64,000 nucleotides of DNA, taken from Caulobacter sp. Its GTDB lineage: Bacteria; Pseudomonadota; Alphaproteobacteria; Caulobacterales; Caulobacteraceae. Made by a program: the position numbers and the translations under genes. Positions 33,074 to 41,562 of this stretch are shown here, piece by piece. The stretch covers positions 113,270 through 177,269 of the forward strand of contig NZ_JAGIBH010000169.1 in assembly GCF_017744445.1 (NCBI RefSeq), read 5' to 3'. Under the pieces are notes generated by a model. It was given only the letters and a program-made list of their open reading frames with translations. It was not told the DNA's origin and ran no database searches. The stretch's first letter is position 1; the number at the start of each line of letters is the position of its first letter.

Positions 33074-33574
33074 CTAGTGACCCGGAGCGACCAGGCTGAG
33101 GCTCGGTCGCTCTTCGTCGTCCTGGGCCTGATCGTCCAGCCGGATCCAGCCGGGGCCCGACCGCTTGGCCAGGCCTTCGACTTCCAGCTGTTCCAACTCG
33201 CGACCGACCTGGACAGGGGTCACGGGACGGCTCCAGCGGTGATCCAGCTGGCGGGCGATCTCGGCCTCGTTGAGGCCCGGCGCCTGGGCCAGGGTCATCA
33301 GGATCATGTCGCGGGTCGTACGTCCTCGCCGGCCGCGCTTGGCCGGAGTCGGGGCCGCCGCCGTTGGCAGAGGTGCGAAGGACTGAGCCGCGAAGGACGG
33401 GGGTTCCCCCGCCGACAGCCGCTCGGCCATGCCGGCCTGCTTCAGCGCGTCGAGCGCCAGGATGATCGCGCGCAGCTCGCTCTCGAATGGGGCCTGAGCC
33501 CGCCGCTGCGCCTCGATCATACGGGTTTCCAGCTCCGCCTTGCGGCGCAGCAGATATTGATAGGTCGTCGCCAT
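33074..33574 (-). CDS. Hypothetical protein with C-terminal winged-helix-like domain
   Basis: A 166-residue protein started at ATG 33574 (MATTYQYLLRRKAELETR). The N-terminal 55 residues predict a coiled coil, then an Ala/Pro/Thr linker with a basic patch (KRGRRGRTTRD). A helical C-terminal domain has the pattern GLNEAEIARQLDHRWSRPVT followed by VGRELEQLEVEGLAKRSG, as in winged-helix DNA-binding domains. Function unknown. The 222 bases upstream (33575-33796) are markedly AT-rich and presumably carry its promoter. Confidence 0.7.
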   Translation of the reverse strand: MATTYQYLLRRKAELETRMIEAQRRAQAPFESELRAIILALDALKQAGMAERLSAGEPPSFAAQSFAPLPTAAAPTPAKRGRRGRTTRDMILMTLAQAPGLNEAEIARQLDHRWSRPVTPVQVGRELEQLEVEGLAKRSGPGWIRLDDQAQDDEERPSLSLVAPGH

Positions 33575-33796
33575 TGTCCCTAATCCGAAGGGGCCGTGGT
33601 GTCCGCTCGGCGGCCGATCCAGGCTTTCGCCCGCGCGCATCGAGACTGAGGTCGCCGTGAGCAGCCGCGACCTAGAACCCCACAACAGGATAACTGTTAA
33701 CTATTTACAATCATTCACATTTTCCGCCTGGAGCGTTACCAAGACCTTAACAGCAATGGGCGAACGACAGTTTTTGGTAAGCCTTTGGGACAAACT

Positions 33797-34285
33797 TCAG
33801 GCTGTGCTTGTCATCTTTTCTCGTGACGACGCAATCAAGGCGATAGTGAGGCCCACCAAGAACAGATGCGCCGCTAGACCATTGATGAAGCTTGGCAATA
33901 CGAACGGTCCGCGCGGTCCCACCTGCGACAGGGGCAGCACCACATAGTTCATCACCACATAGGTCGCGGCCCCGTATCCGAGGCCCATCGGCACAGGCCG
34001 GCGCGTTAACACTTTAAGCCTCTGACTGGCCAGGACATAGACGGCGACCATCACCGCCATGATCGCAAAATGCAAAGCGAGGCCCAGGGCCGCGGTCTGC
34101 GCGCCGCCCTTGTAGGCCGCCTTGCCCAACAGGCCGCTGGCCACCGACTGGAAGATCCGTTCGGGCGGCACGCCCTTGGTAATCCCCCACCAGAGGCAGG
34201 CGTCGGTGATGTCGAGAGTCCCGGCCACCACCGTGGCCAGCAGAATGGTCAACGCGATGTCGCGCCAGGACTTGCGGGTTTCCAT
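33797..34285 (-). CDS. Membrane protein of unknown function
   Basis: A 162-residue protein started at ATG 34285 (METRKSWRDIALTILL), since the upstream extension has no ribosome site or hydrophobic similarity. It has four predicted helices (about 12-32, 66-88, 98-118 and 132-152). The loop LWWGITKGVPPERIFQSVASG between helices 1 and 2 is reminiscent of small DUF1440-like membrane proteins, but I cannot confirm the family. No close operon partner. Confidence 0.65.
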   Translation of the reverse strand: METRKSWRDIALTILLATVVAGTLDITDACLWWGITKGVPPERIFQSVASGLLGKAAYKGGAQTAALGLALHFAIMAVMVAVYVLASQRLKVLTRRPVPMGLGYGAATYVVMNYVVLPLSQVGPRGPFVLPSFINGLAAHLFLVGLTIALIASSREKMTSTA

Positions 34286-34358
34286 GTGTTTTCTCCCCAA
34301 AACCCGGGGAGTTAAGCGCGAAACCGTCGCGTGGACGTCCGGCCTGGTCGTGGCGCTG

Positions 34359-34694
34359 TCAGTCTTCGTCGCTTTCCGGCTCTGGCTCCGGACGCCCACG
34401 GCGCTGGAAGCCCTTGCCGCGGCTCATGGGCTTCTTCTCGCCCTTCGCTTTCCGGGCGATTTCCTTGAGCTTGATGGTCTGGTTGCCCGACAGGGCCTGG
34501 CCGCGCGCGCCCTTTTCGGGATCGGCGAAGGCCCGGCCGTAGGTCTCGACACGCTGGGCGACGCTGGTCAGGAACTCGCCCTCCCACTCGGAGAGCTCGA
34601 CGCCAGACTTCTCGGCCGCGCGCTTGGCCCGCTTGAGAGCGTTCAGCGCGGCCTTCTTGGCCTGCTCTTTAGGATCGGGCGGCTTGGCGCGCAT
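34359..34694 (-). CDS. Hypothetical basic protein
   Basis: A 111-residue protein, highly charged: an N-terminal helical basic part (KEQAKKAALNALKRAKRAAEKSG), a central helical block (LSEWEGEFLTSVAQRVETY) and a C-terminal tail ending in alternating Glu/Pro/Ser. I do not recognise a family. It could be a nucleic-acid-associated protein, given its charge and its position 47 bases downstream of gapR on the same strand. Confidence 0.65.
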   Translation of the reverse strand: MRAKPPDPKEQAKKAALNALKRAKRAAEKSGVELSEWEGEFLTSVAQRVETYGRAFADPEKGARGQALSGNQTIKLKEIARKAKGEKKPMSRGKGFQRRGRPEPEPESDED

Positions 34695-34741
34695 CGCGGA
34701 GGACTATCCCCGACCACACGCGCCAACGCACCCGGAAAAAC

Positions 34742-35011
34742 TTAGATCTCGCCGATGGCCGAGAGGTACAGGTCCAGGATCGCGTCTTCTTCCTGGCGCT
34801 TGGCGCGGTCCTGCTTGCGCAGGCGGACCACCTTCTTCAGCACCTTGACGTCGAAGCCGTTACCCTTGGCTTCGTTATAGACTTCCTTGATCTGCTCCAT
34901 GATCTCGGCCTTTTCGACCTCGAGCCGCTCGACGCGGTCGACGATCGACTTCAGCTGGCCTTGAGCGGTGCTGTTCAGAACGTCGGCATGGGGAATGGCG
35001 TCGTCGGCCAT
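34742..35011 (-). CDS. gapR: Nucleoid-associated protein GapR (DUF2312)
   Basis: An 89-residue DUF2312 protein. In C. crescentus GapR binds overtwisted, AT-rich DNA ahead of replication and transcription and stimulates type II topoisomerases. The long helix (QLKSIVDRVERLEVEKAEI) and the basic block VKVLKKVVRLRKQDRAKRQEE that grips DNA are intact. The length matches the family exactly. It is followed by the basic 34359 gene on the same strand. Named by family and lineage. Confidence 0.95.
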   Translation of the reverse strand: MADDAIPHADVLNSTAQGQLKSIVDRVERLEVEKAEIMEQIKEVYNEAKGNGFDVKVLKKVVRLRKQDRAKRQEEDAILDLYLSAIGEI

Positions 35012-35080
35012 GGGGCAGTCTCGCGGGCTGGAATTGGGGCGCGGAACCTAGTTCGAAGCCGCGCCCCTGGGAAGCGGGAT

Positions 35081-35956
35081 TCAGCGACCTTCCACACGTC
35101 CGCGTGCAACCTCGGCCAGAGCGGCCAGGTCGAGGTTCTTTTCGTCGCCGCCCAGCAGCGATTCCAGGCTGGCTTCGGCCAGGTCCGCCAGCGGCATGGA
35201 CAGGCCCTTGGCCTCGGCGGCGTCCAGCACCAGGCGCACGTCCTTCAGGCCCAGCTCGGCGGCGAAGCCCGGCGGAGTATAGCGGCGCTCGGCGATCATG
35301 GCGCCATAGATCTTGTAGATCGGGGCGGCGAACAGGGTGGACGACAGCATGTCCAGCAGGTCGGGCGCGGCGACGCCATAGGCTTCGCCGAGGGCGACCG
35401 CCTCGCCCATGCTCTCGATGGCCGAGACGATCATGAAGTTGCCGGCCAGCTTCAGGGCATTGGCGCGAACGGGGTCCTCGCCCAGCGGCCAGACCTTGGC
35501 GGCCAGCATCTCCAGCACCGGCTGGGCCTTGGCCGTGGCGTCGGCGGCGCCGGCCGAGAGAACGTTCAAGCCCCCGGCCTGGGCCACGGGCGGACGGCCA
35601 AACACCGGGGCGGCGACATAGCCGAGACCCAACTCGGCGTGCAGGCCGGCCAGCTCGGCGGCCAGGTCGGTCGAGATGGTGGCATGATTGACGTGGACCA
35701 CGCCCTTCCTGGCCCGCGCCAGCACGCCGCTGTCGATCAGCACCTCGCGCATGGCTTTGTCATGAGCCAGCATGGTGAGGACGATGTCGGCGGCGAAGGC
35801 CTCATCGGCGGTCGCGGCGGGGATCGCGCCCTCGGCGGCCAGCTCGTCGACAATGGCCCGCGAGCGGTTCCACACCGTCACCGACACGCCCTTGCCCAGC
35901 AGGTTACGCACCATGGCCGCGCCCATGGCCCCCAGGCCGACAAAACCGACGTTCAT
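35081..35956 (-). CDS. NAD(P)-dependent beta-hydroxyacid dehydrogenase
   Basis: A 291-residue member of the 3-hydroxyisobutyrate dehydrogenase/glyoxylate reductase family. It begins NVGFVGLGAMGAAMVRNLL (Rossmann motif) and carries the substrate region HVNHATISTDLAAELA, the catalytic lysine segment NALKLAGNFMI near residue 168 and LGLKDVRLVLDAAE. The substrate cannot be fixed. It follows gapR-proximal genes on the same strand but with a 69-base gap to gapR. Confidence 0.92.
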   Translation of the reverse strand: MNVGFVGLGAMGAAMVRNLLGKGVSVTVWNRSRAIVDELAAEGAIPAATADEAFAADIVLTMLAHDKAMREVLIDSGVLARARKGVVHVNHATISTDLAAELAGLHAELGLGYVAAPVFGRPPVAQAGGLNVLSAGAADATAKAQPVLEMLAAKVWPLGEDPVRANALKLAGNFMIVSAIESMGEAVALGEAYGVAAPDLLDMLSSTLFAAPIYKIYGAMIAERRYTPPGFAAELGLKDVRLVLDAAEAKGLSMPLADLAEASLESLLGGDEKNLDLAALAEVARGRVEGR

Positions 35957-36016
35957 GTGAGATCTCCTACGGAAGTGGGAAGCTTACGTAGGGCCCAATG
36001 TGACCGGTATCCACTT

Positions 36017-36634
36017 TTAGAGAAGGCCGTGGCGCTCGACGGCGGCGCGCAAGGCAGCCGGATCGGTGAAGTGATGGGTGTGAAAGCCCATCTCCGTCGC
36101 TGCCTCGATATTGGCGATGCTGTCGTCGATGAACAGCAGGTCGGAGGCTTGCAGGCCCGTGCGCTCCAGCACGATCTCGTAGATCCGCCGGTCGGGCTTG
36201 ATGACCTTTTCGTCGCCCGAAACTATGGCGTCGCGGAAATAGCCGAAGTGGCGGGGCGAGATCGCCTGCACCCCGGGCCACTTGCTCTGGGGCATGTTGG
36301 TCAGCGCGAACTGAGGCACGTCGCGCTCGGCCAGGGCGTCGATCACCGCGGCGGTCTCGGGGATCGGTCCCGACAGCATCTCGTGGAAACGCTCATCCCA
36401 GGCGCGGATCGCGTCGGCATGCTCGGGGAAGCGCGCGATCAGCGGCGCGGCGTTCTCCGGAAAGCCGACGCCCTTGTCGTGCTCGACGTGCCAGGGGATG
36501 GTGCAGACATGCGAAAGGAACCGGTCGAGATCGGCCGGTTCCTTGAACATCTTCGCGTACGGTGCGCGGGGATCCCAGCGCACAATGACGTTGCCGACGT
36601 CCCAGAGAACGGCTCTGGGACCAGCAGTCGTCAT
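36017..36634 (-). CDS. HAD-superfamily hydrolase (YihX-like)
   Basis: A 205-residue phosphatase-like HAD protein. Motif I is in LWDVGNVIVRWDP near residue 10, motif II threonine in FALTNMPQ near 95, motif III lysine in KVIKPDRRIYE near 135 and motif IV in LLFIDDSIANIEAA. It resembles alpha-D-glucose-1-phosphate phosphatase YihX. Its ATG overlaps the rpmJ stop by one base (TAATG), so it is co-translated with ribosomal protein L36, an unusual partner. Confidence 0.92.
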   Translation of the reverse strand: MTTAGPRAVLWDVGNVIVRWDPRAPYAKMFKEPADLDRFLSHVCTIPWHVEHDKGVGFPENAAPLIARFPEHADAIRAWDERFHEMLSGPIPETAAVIDALAERDVPQFALTNMPQSKWPGVQAISPRHFGYFRDAIVSGDEKVIKPDRRIYEIVLERTGLQASDLLFIDDSIANIEAATEMGFHTHHFTDPAALRAAVERHGLL

Positions 36635-36759
36635 TAGCCTTGCTTGGCTTTGAAGCGCGGGTCGGTCTTGTTGATGATGTAGATGACGCCCTTACGACGA
36701 ACCATCTTGCAGTCGCGGTGGCGACCCTTCAGCGACTTCAGCGAGCTGCGAACCTTCAT
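36634..36759 (-). CDS. rpmJ: 50S ribosomal protein L36
   Basis: A 41-residue ribosomal protein, [20 protein letters not shown] and then [21 protein letters not shown]. It has only one cysteine, so it is the zinc-free (C-minus) form usual in alphaproteobacteria. The frame stays open upstream to 37068, but only the ATG at 36759 gives the family start. The HAD gene overlaps its stop. The promoter should lie in 36760-36889. Confidence 0.95.
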
Positions 36760-36889
36760 GACCGTCTCTGTACTTCGGCGGAGAGGTTCGGGCGCGTACA
36801 AGATGACGGCCGGAACATCCGGGGTGTTTCGGAGGCGGTGCGTATAAGTGGGGCGCGGCCAGGAGTCAATGCGCGAGCGCCCTCGCCCC

Positions 36890-37756
36890 TTATGAAAACC
36901 GGGCCAGGATGCCGGGTCCCCACGCATAGAGCGTGAAATAATAGGTGCCCAGCCCCACGAAGCCGGCGGCGGCCAGCAGCACCAGCGCCGCGAAACCCTT
37001 CGCCCAGGCGTTGGCCTGAGCGCCTCGGCTGCGGATGAACAGCTCCGCCACCAGCAGATTCGGCACATAGAAGAAGAAGGCCATCACCACGTCGAACCAG
37101 CCGTGGAAGTCCTTGGTGTGGCCGGCGTCGTTGGCCAGCAGCGACCAGAAGCCATAGTCCATGCGGTAGAGCCACGAGCCGATCGCCAGGGCGAACAGCC
37201 GGACCGCCCAGGCCCGGTGCGTGTCCAGGTCCCGCGCCAGGGCGTAGCGCAGGGTCTGGGCCGCACAGATCGCCATCAGGGAGCCGTAGAGCCCGAAGCC
37301 GATGTTCATCGCCATCCCGCCGATCGTGCCCTTCAGCAGGATGAAGGACAGGCCGCCCAGACCGGCGACCAGGGCGCAGGTCACGTAGATCCGGCCGGTC
37401 CAGCGGTGCAGGGCCGGCGCCCGATCCCGGATCGCTGACAGCAGTTGCACCGGTCCAGCCAGCAAAAGCACCGCGCCGGCGGCGAAGTGCAGGCCAATGC
37501 CCAGCATGGCCGCCACCGCGCCGGGCTCGTACAGGCGCGGCAGGACCTTGTTCCAGCGGTCCATGGCTCCGTCCTGCACGGCTCCGCCGTAGTGGGCCAG
37601 GATATAGGCGCCGAAGATCATGGCGCTGATCCAGGTGATCGCGACCAGGATCGCGCCCGCGCCGCGCAACAGAGCGCCGCTGATCGTCCGCCCAGGCGGG
37701 GTCATGTCGATAGCCGTCATGCGTCCAGATAACGTGAGCGCGACGAGCTTGGCCAT
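36890..37756 (-). CDS. DUF2306 family membrane protein
   Basis: A 288-residue membrane protein with seven or more hydrophobic helices. DUF2306 hallmarks are the conserved HRWTGRIYV near residue 115 with its histidine, and [19 protein letters not shown] near 180. These paired histidine/arginine motifs suggest haem or quinone contact in the membrane, but the family is uncharacterised. An in-frame ATG 12 codons in (MTAIDM) is an alternative start. Confidence 0.85.
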
Positions 37757-37831
37757 TCCCGCGACGGAACTTCACCCGTCTGGCGCGCTTGTGATTGAAG
37801 CTTTTACTCGAACCCCGGTAGCTTCCGCCTC

Positions 37832-39130
37832 ATGGCCATGGATCGTCGCGTCTTTCTCGTCCTCTTACTCGCCGGCTGCGCGGACACCTCTCCGCAGGGA
37901 CCACTGACCGCCGTCAGCCCCCCGCCGCCGCCCGCGCCCAAGCCGCAGCCCAGCGCGCCGGCCCAGGTTCCGGCCACGCCCGTGCCGGCCGGAGAGCTGG
38001 CCTTCGACACCTGGCTGATGGACTTCCGCCGTCGCGCCCTGGCCGCAGGCCTGTCGCCGCAGCTGCTGGACCGCGAGCTGTCGGGCGTCACCCCCGATCC
38101 CAAGGTCATCAGCCTGGACAGCCGCCAGCCGGAGTTCTCCAAGCCGGTCGGCGCCTATATCGCCGGGGTGATCAGCGACGATCGTGTCGCCGTGGGCCGC
38201 CGCAAGCGCGACGAACTGGCCTTCCTGCCGATCATCGAGGCCCGCTACGGTGTGCCGCGCGACATCCTGCTGGCCGTCTGGGCCATGGAGTCGGCGTTCG
38301 GCCAGCTGCAGGGCAATTTCGACGTCGTCCGCTCGATGGTCAGCCTGGCCGCCGACGGCCGCCGCCGCGCCTGGGCCGAGGGCGAGTTGATCGCGGCCTT
38401 GAAGATCATCGATTCGGGCGAGGTCACCCGCGCCCAGCTCAAGGGCTCGTGGGCCGGGGCCATGGGCCAGACCCAGTTCATTCCGTCCAGCTACCGCGCC
38501 ACGGCCGTCGACTTCGACGGCGACGGCAAGCGCGACATCTGGGGCTCGGACGCCGACTCCCTCGCCTCGGCCGCCAACCTGCTGGCCAAGGGCGGCTGGA
38601 AGCCCGGCGTGGGCTGGGCCAAGGAAGTGATCCTGCCGGCCGGCTTCGACTATTCGGTCACCGAGGTCGAAAAGCAGATCCCCGCCTGGTGGGAAGCCCG
38701 GGGCGTGCGCCGCGCCGACGGCCTGCCCTGGACCGCGGCAGACGCGGCCTCGCCGGCCGTGCTGATCCTGCCCTCGGGCGCGTCTGGTCCGGCCTTCCTG
38801 GCCCTGCCGAACCACTTCGCGATCCGCACCTACAACAACTCGACGTCCTACGCCCTGGGCATCGGCCTGCTGGCCGACCGCTTCGGCGGCGGCGGGCCGC
38901 TGGTCACCGCCTGGCCGGTCGAGACGCCCCTGGCCCTGGCCGACCGCATGGCCGCCCAGATCGCCCTGGCCCGCGTCGGCTTCAATCCCGGCCCGGCCGA
39001 CGGCGTCATCGGCGCCGGCACCCGCAAGGCCCTGCGCGCCTGGCAGCAGAGCCAGCAGCTGCCGGCCGACGGCTACCTGTCCAGCGACATGGTGGCGAGG
39101 CTAAAAGCGCAGGCGGGCATTACGCCGTAA
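37832..39130 (+). CDS. Lytic murein transglycosylase (MltB-like) with peptidoglycan-binding domain
   Basis: Cell-wall lytic enzyme of 432 residues. The N-terminal lipobox LLLAGC (Cys near residue 16) marks an outer-membrane lipoprotein; a Pro/Ala linker follows. The MltB domain (about 50-345) has the catalytic Glu in LAVWAMESAFGQ and the conserved GAMGQTQFIPSSY. A C-terminal peptidoglycan-binding domain (about 365-430) holds GFNPGPADGVIGAGTRKALRAW split over two helices. It cleaves glycan strands in the periplasm. A family B repeat follows. Confidence 0.95.
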   Translation: MAMDRRVFLVLLLAGCADTSPQGPLTAVSPPPPPAPKPQPSAPAQVPATPVPAGELAFDTWLMDFRRRALAAGLSPQLLDRELSGVTPDPKVISLDSRQPEFSKPVGAYIAGVISDDRVAVGRRKRDELAFLPIIEARYGVPRDILLAVWAMESAFGQLQGNFDVVRSMVSLAADGRRRAWAEGELIAALKIIDSGEVTRAQLKGSWAGAMGQTQFIPSSYRATAVDFDGDGKRDIWGSDADSLASAANLLAKGGWKPGVGWAKEVILPAGFDYSVTEVEKQIPAWWEARGVRRADGLPWTAADAASPAVLILPSGASGPAFLALPNHFAIRTYNNSTSYALGIGLLADRFGGGGPLVTAWPVETPLALADRMAAQIALARVGFNPGPADGVIGAGTRKALRAWQQSQQLPADGYLSSDMVARLKAQAGITP

Positions 39131-39136
39131 AGAAGC

Positions 39137-39272
39137 TCCCTCTCTCTTAGAGAGAGGGTTGGGGTGAGTGGTTACGGAGCACGACGGAGTGCCGGCACGC
39201 CGTCGACCGGCGTACCCACTCACCCTCCCACCGCTACGCGGCGGGCCCCTCCCTCTCTCCATGAGAGAGGGG
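39137..39272. repeat. Intergenic inverted repeat, family B copy 2
   Basis: Same CCCTCTCTC/GAGAGAGGG terminal hairpins and GGGGTGAG.../...CTCACCCTCCCACCG core as copy 1, with a different spacer. It lies between the convergent MltB-like and epimerase genes. Confidence 0.9.
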
Positions 39273-39273
39273 T

Positions 39274-40116
39274 TTAGGCGCGGACTTCCATCCAGATGCT
39301 GTGGCTCTCGCCCGGCTGAAGCGTCACCATGCCGGTCTCCCCTTCCCCGAACGGGTTGGGGCGGCTGGCGCAGGGTTCGACGCAGTAGTGATCCTCGCCC
39401 GGCGGCACGTAGACGTGCAACCAGCGGCATTCCGGAGAAGCCGTGACGATCGTGTCCGGCTGCCCCGGCGCGCTCAGCACCGCCCGCTGGTTCCAGCCGG
39501 TGTAGCAGTGGTCGATCAGGCCATGGCCCTCGACCGCCGCGCCGGCGGCCCAGTCGGCTTCCCACGGGCCCGCGTGGTGGACGGTCGGCAGGACATCGGC
39601 GTCGATCATCCAGACCCCGTCATTGGCCGCCGTCAGCACCTCGCCGTCGCGGCGCGGGAAATAGGGGTGGAAGCCCAGGCCGGCCAGCATGGCGGTATCA
39701 CCCGTGTTGCTAACGGTCAGTTCGGCGCGGAAACCGGTCTCGGACAGCACGATGCGCTGCTCGGCGCGGTAGGCCCACGGCCAGTCGCCGGGCGCGTGGT
39801 CGTAGGACAGGACCGCTTCTCCGCCTTCAGCCTTATCGACCGTCCAGGCCGCGCGCCAGCCCTGGCCGTGGAGCGTGTGCGGGTGGCCGGCCAGGTTCGG
39901 CGGCAGCACGACCTCGCGGCCTTCGAAGGTGAAGCGGCCATTCGGGATGCGATTGCAGAACGGGACCAGCGGGAAGCTCGACGCCAGCAGGGCGTCGGTC
40001 GCGCCGGCCGCCATCGGCCGCAGCACGTCACGGCCGCCGATCGTGAAGGCGGCGATCGCGCCGCCGACCTCAGGGGCGAGCACGAGGCGGGCCTGGCCCT
40101 TTTCGATGGCGGTCAT
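39274..40116 (-). CDS. Aldose 1-epimerase
   Basis: Galactose-mutarotase-like enzyme of about 280 residues, started at ATG 40116 (MTAIEKGQARLVLAPEVGG). Family landmarks are FPLVPFCNRIPNGRF near residue 50, the catalytic-histidine stretch LAGHPHTLHGQGW, LAGLGFHPYFPR (second histidine) and the C-terminal acid region PPGEDHYCVEPCASRPN. It interconverts sugar anomers. A single gene convergent with the MltB-like gene. Confidence 0.9.
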   Translation of the reverse strand: MTAIEKGQARLVLAPEVGGAIAAFTIGGRDVLRPMAAGATDALLASSFPLVPFCNRIPNGRFTFEGREVVLPPNLAGHPHTLHGQGWRAAWTVDKAEGGEAVLSYDHAPGDWPWAYRAEQRIVLSETGFRAELTVSNTGDTAMLAGLGFHPYFPRRDGEVLTAANDGVWMIDADVLPTVHHAGPWEADWAAGAAVEGHGLIDHCYTGWNQRAVLSAPGQPDTIVTASPECRWLHVYVPPGEDHYCVEPCASRPNPFGEGETGMVTLQPGESHSIWMEVRA

Positions 40117-40185
40117 GATCTGGCTCCCGATTGTTAGCGGTCTCACTGCCTTGCGCCCCGTCTCGACGCAAGCTCAACTGCCCGC

Positions 40186-41391
40186 ATGGTCGAGACCCTT
40201 TCCGCCAAGGACGCGCGGCGCATCGCCCTGGCGGCCCAGGGCTTCGGACGCCCCCGCCCGGCCGCGCCCGGCAGGCGCCACCTGCTCTCCACGATCGAGG
40301 CCCTGGGCGTCGTGCAGATCGACTCGGTCAATGTTCTCTCGCGCTCGCACTACCTGCCGTTCTTCTCGCGCCTGGGTTCCTACGACCGGACCCTGCTGGA
40401 CGACCTGGCTTGGGGGAAGAAGCGCGCGCTGGCCGAGTACTGGGCGCACGAGGCCTCGCTGACGCCGCTGTGGATCCATCCGCAGCTGCGCTGGCGCATG
40501 GAGGACGCCGCTCAGGGCGTCGGTGTCTGGAAAAACGTCTCGGCCTTCCTGCACAGCCACGCCGACTTCATCGAGCAGGCCTTGGCGGCCATCACCGAGC
40601 GCGGTCCGATGGCGGCTTCGGAGCTGGAACTGGGCGCGAAGGGCGCTGGCGGCTGGTGGGGCTGGAGCGAAGGCAAGCGGGCCATGGAATGCCTGTTCTG
40701 GACCGGCCGCCTGACCACCGCCACGCGCCGGGGCAGCTTCGAACGGGTCTATGATTTGCCCGATCGCGTGCTGTGGGCGGTCAGCGAGACGCCGACGCCG
40801 GATCGTGGCGAGGCTCATCGTTCCCTGCTCGCGACTGCCGGCAAGGCGATGGGGGTGTCTACCGAACGGGACCTGCGCGACTATTTCCGCCTCGGCGTGG
40901 CCGACACCCGCAAGGCCGTGGCTGAGCTGGTCGAGGAAACGATTCTAACGCCCGTCAAAGTTGAGGGCTGGGATCAGCCGGCCTATCTTTGGCCCTACAT
41001 GCCCGCGCCCCGGCGCGTGAAGGCCAGCGCCCTACTCTCGCCGTTCGACAACCTGATCTGGTTTCGGGAGCGAACCGAGCGAATGTTTGGCGTCCGCGTG
41101 CGACTGGAGATCTATACCCCGGCCCACAAGCGCACCCACGGCTACTATGTTCTGCCTTTTCTTCAGGACGAGGCGATCACCGCTCGCGTGGACCTGAAAG
41201 CCGACCGCAAGGCCGGCAAGCTGCTGGTGCTGGCCGCCCATGCCGAACCGGACGCCAACGGTGAGACCGCTAACAGGCTGGCGGGCGAGCTAGCCCTTAT
41301 GGCGTCCTGGCTGGGGCTTTCCGGCGTGGAAGTTCGCCCCACGGGCGATCTCGCGCTCGATCTGGGTTCAATCGTCCGCTCAGGGACGTGA
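40186..41391 (+). CDS. YcaQ/AlkX-like winged-helix DNA glycosylase
   Basis: A 401-residue HTH_42/YcaQ-family protein. E. coli YcaQ (AlkX) unhooks DNA interstrand crosslinks. The catalytic QxD motif (QID) is at 44-46 in VQIDSVNVLSRSHYLPFFSRL. The family's WAHEASLTPLWIHP follows near 85-98 and the C-terminal winged-helix part includes RKAVAELVEETIL. Probably guards against alkylation crosslinks. Stands alone, followed at 41563 by the three-gene signalling operon. Confidence 0.9.
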   Translation: MVETLSAKDARRIALAAQGFGRPRPAAPGRRHLLSTIEALGVVQIDSVNVLSRSHYLPFFSRLGSYDRTLLDDLAWGKKRALAEYWAHEASLTPLWIHPQLRWRMEDAAQGVGVWKNVSAFLHSHADFIEQALAAITERGPMAASELELGAKGAGGWWGWSEGKRAMECLFWTGRLTTATRRGSFERVYDLPDRVLWAVSETPTPDRGEAHRSLLATAGKAMGVSTERDLRDYFRLGVADTRKAVAELVEETILTPVKVEGWDQPAYLWPYMPAPRRVKASALLSPFDNLIWFRERTERMFGVRVRLEIYTPAHKRTHGYYVLPFLQDEAITARVDLKADRKAGKLLVLAAHAEPDANGETANRLAGELALMASWLGLSGVEVRPTGDLALDLGSIVRSGT

Positions 41392-41562
41392 AAGAGACCT
41401 CGACCTGACTGTAAAGCATTGTAAAAATGCTGCTCAAAGTCGAGCAACAGGCAGCGGGGCAAGGTACAGATGGATGGCTGGTCGCCTTCTCGTCGCCCCA
41501 CCGACAGTGAGCTGACCGCGGCGCGTCTCGCTCCCCCGCGAGGCGCGCCACCTCCCAGCTTA

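Noticed and set aside
36760..37068. N-terminal extension of rpmJ to 144 residues
   Set aside because: L36 is about 41 residues; the extension is low-complexity and unrelated to the family.
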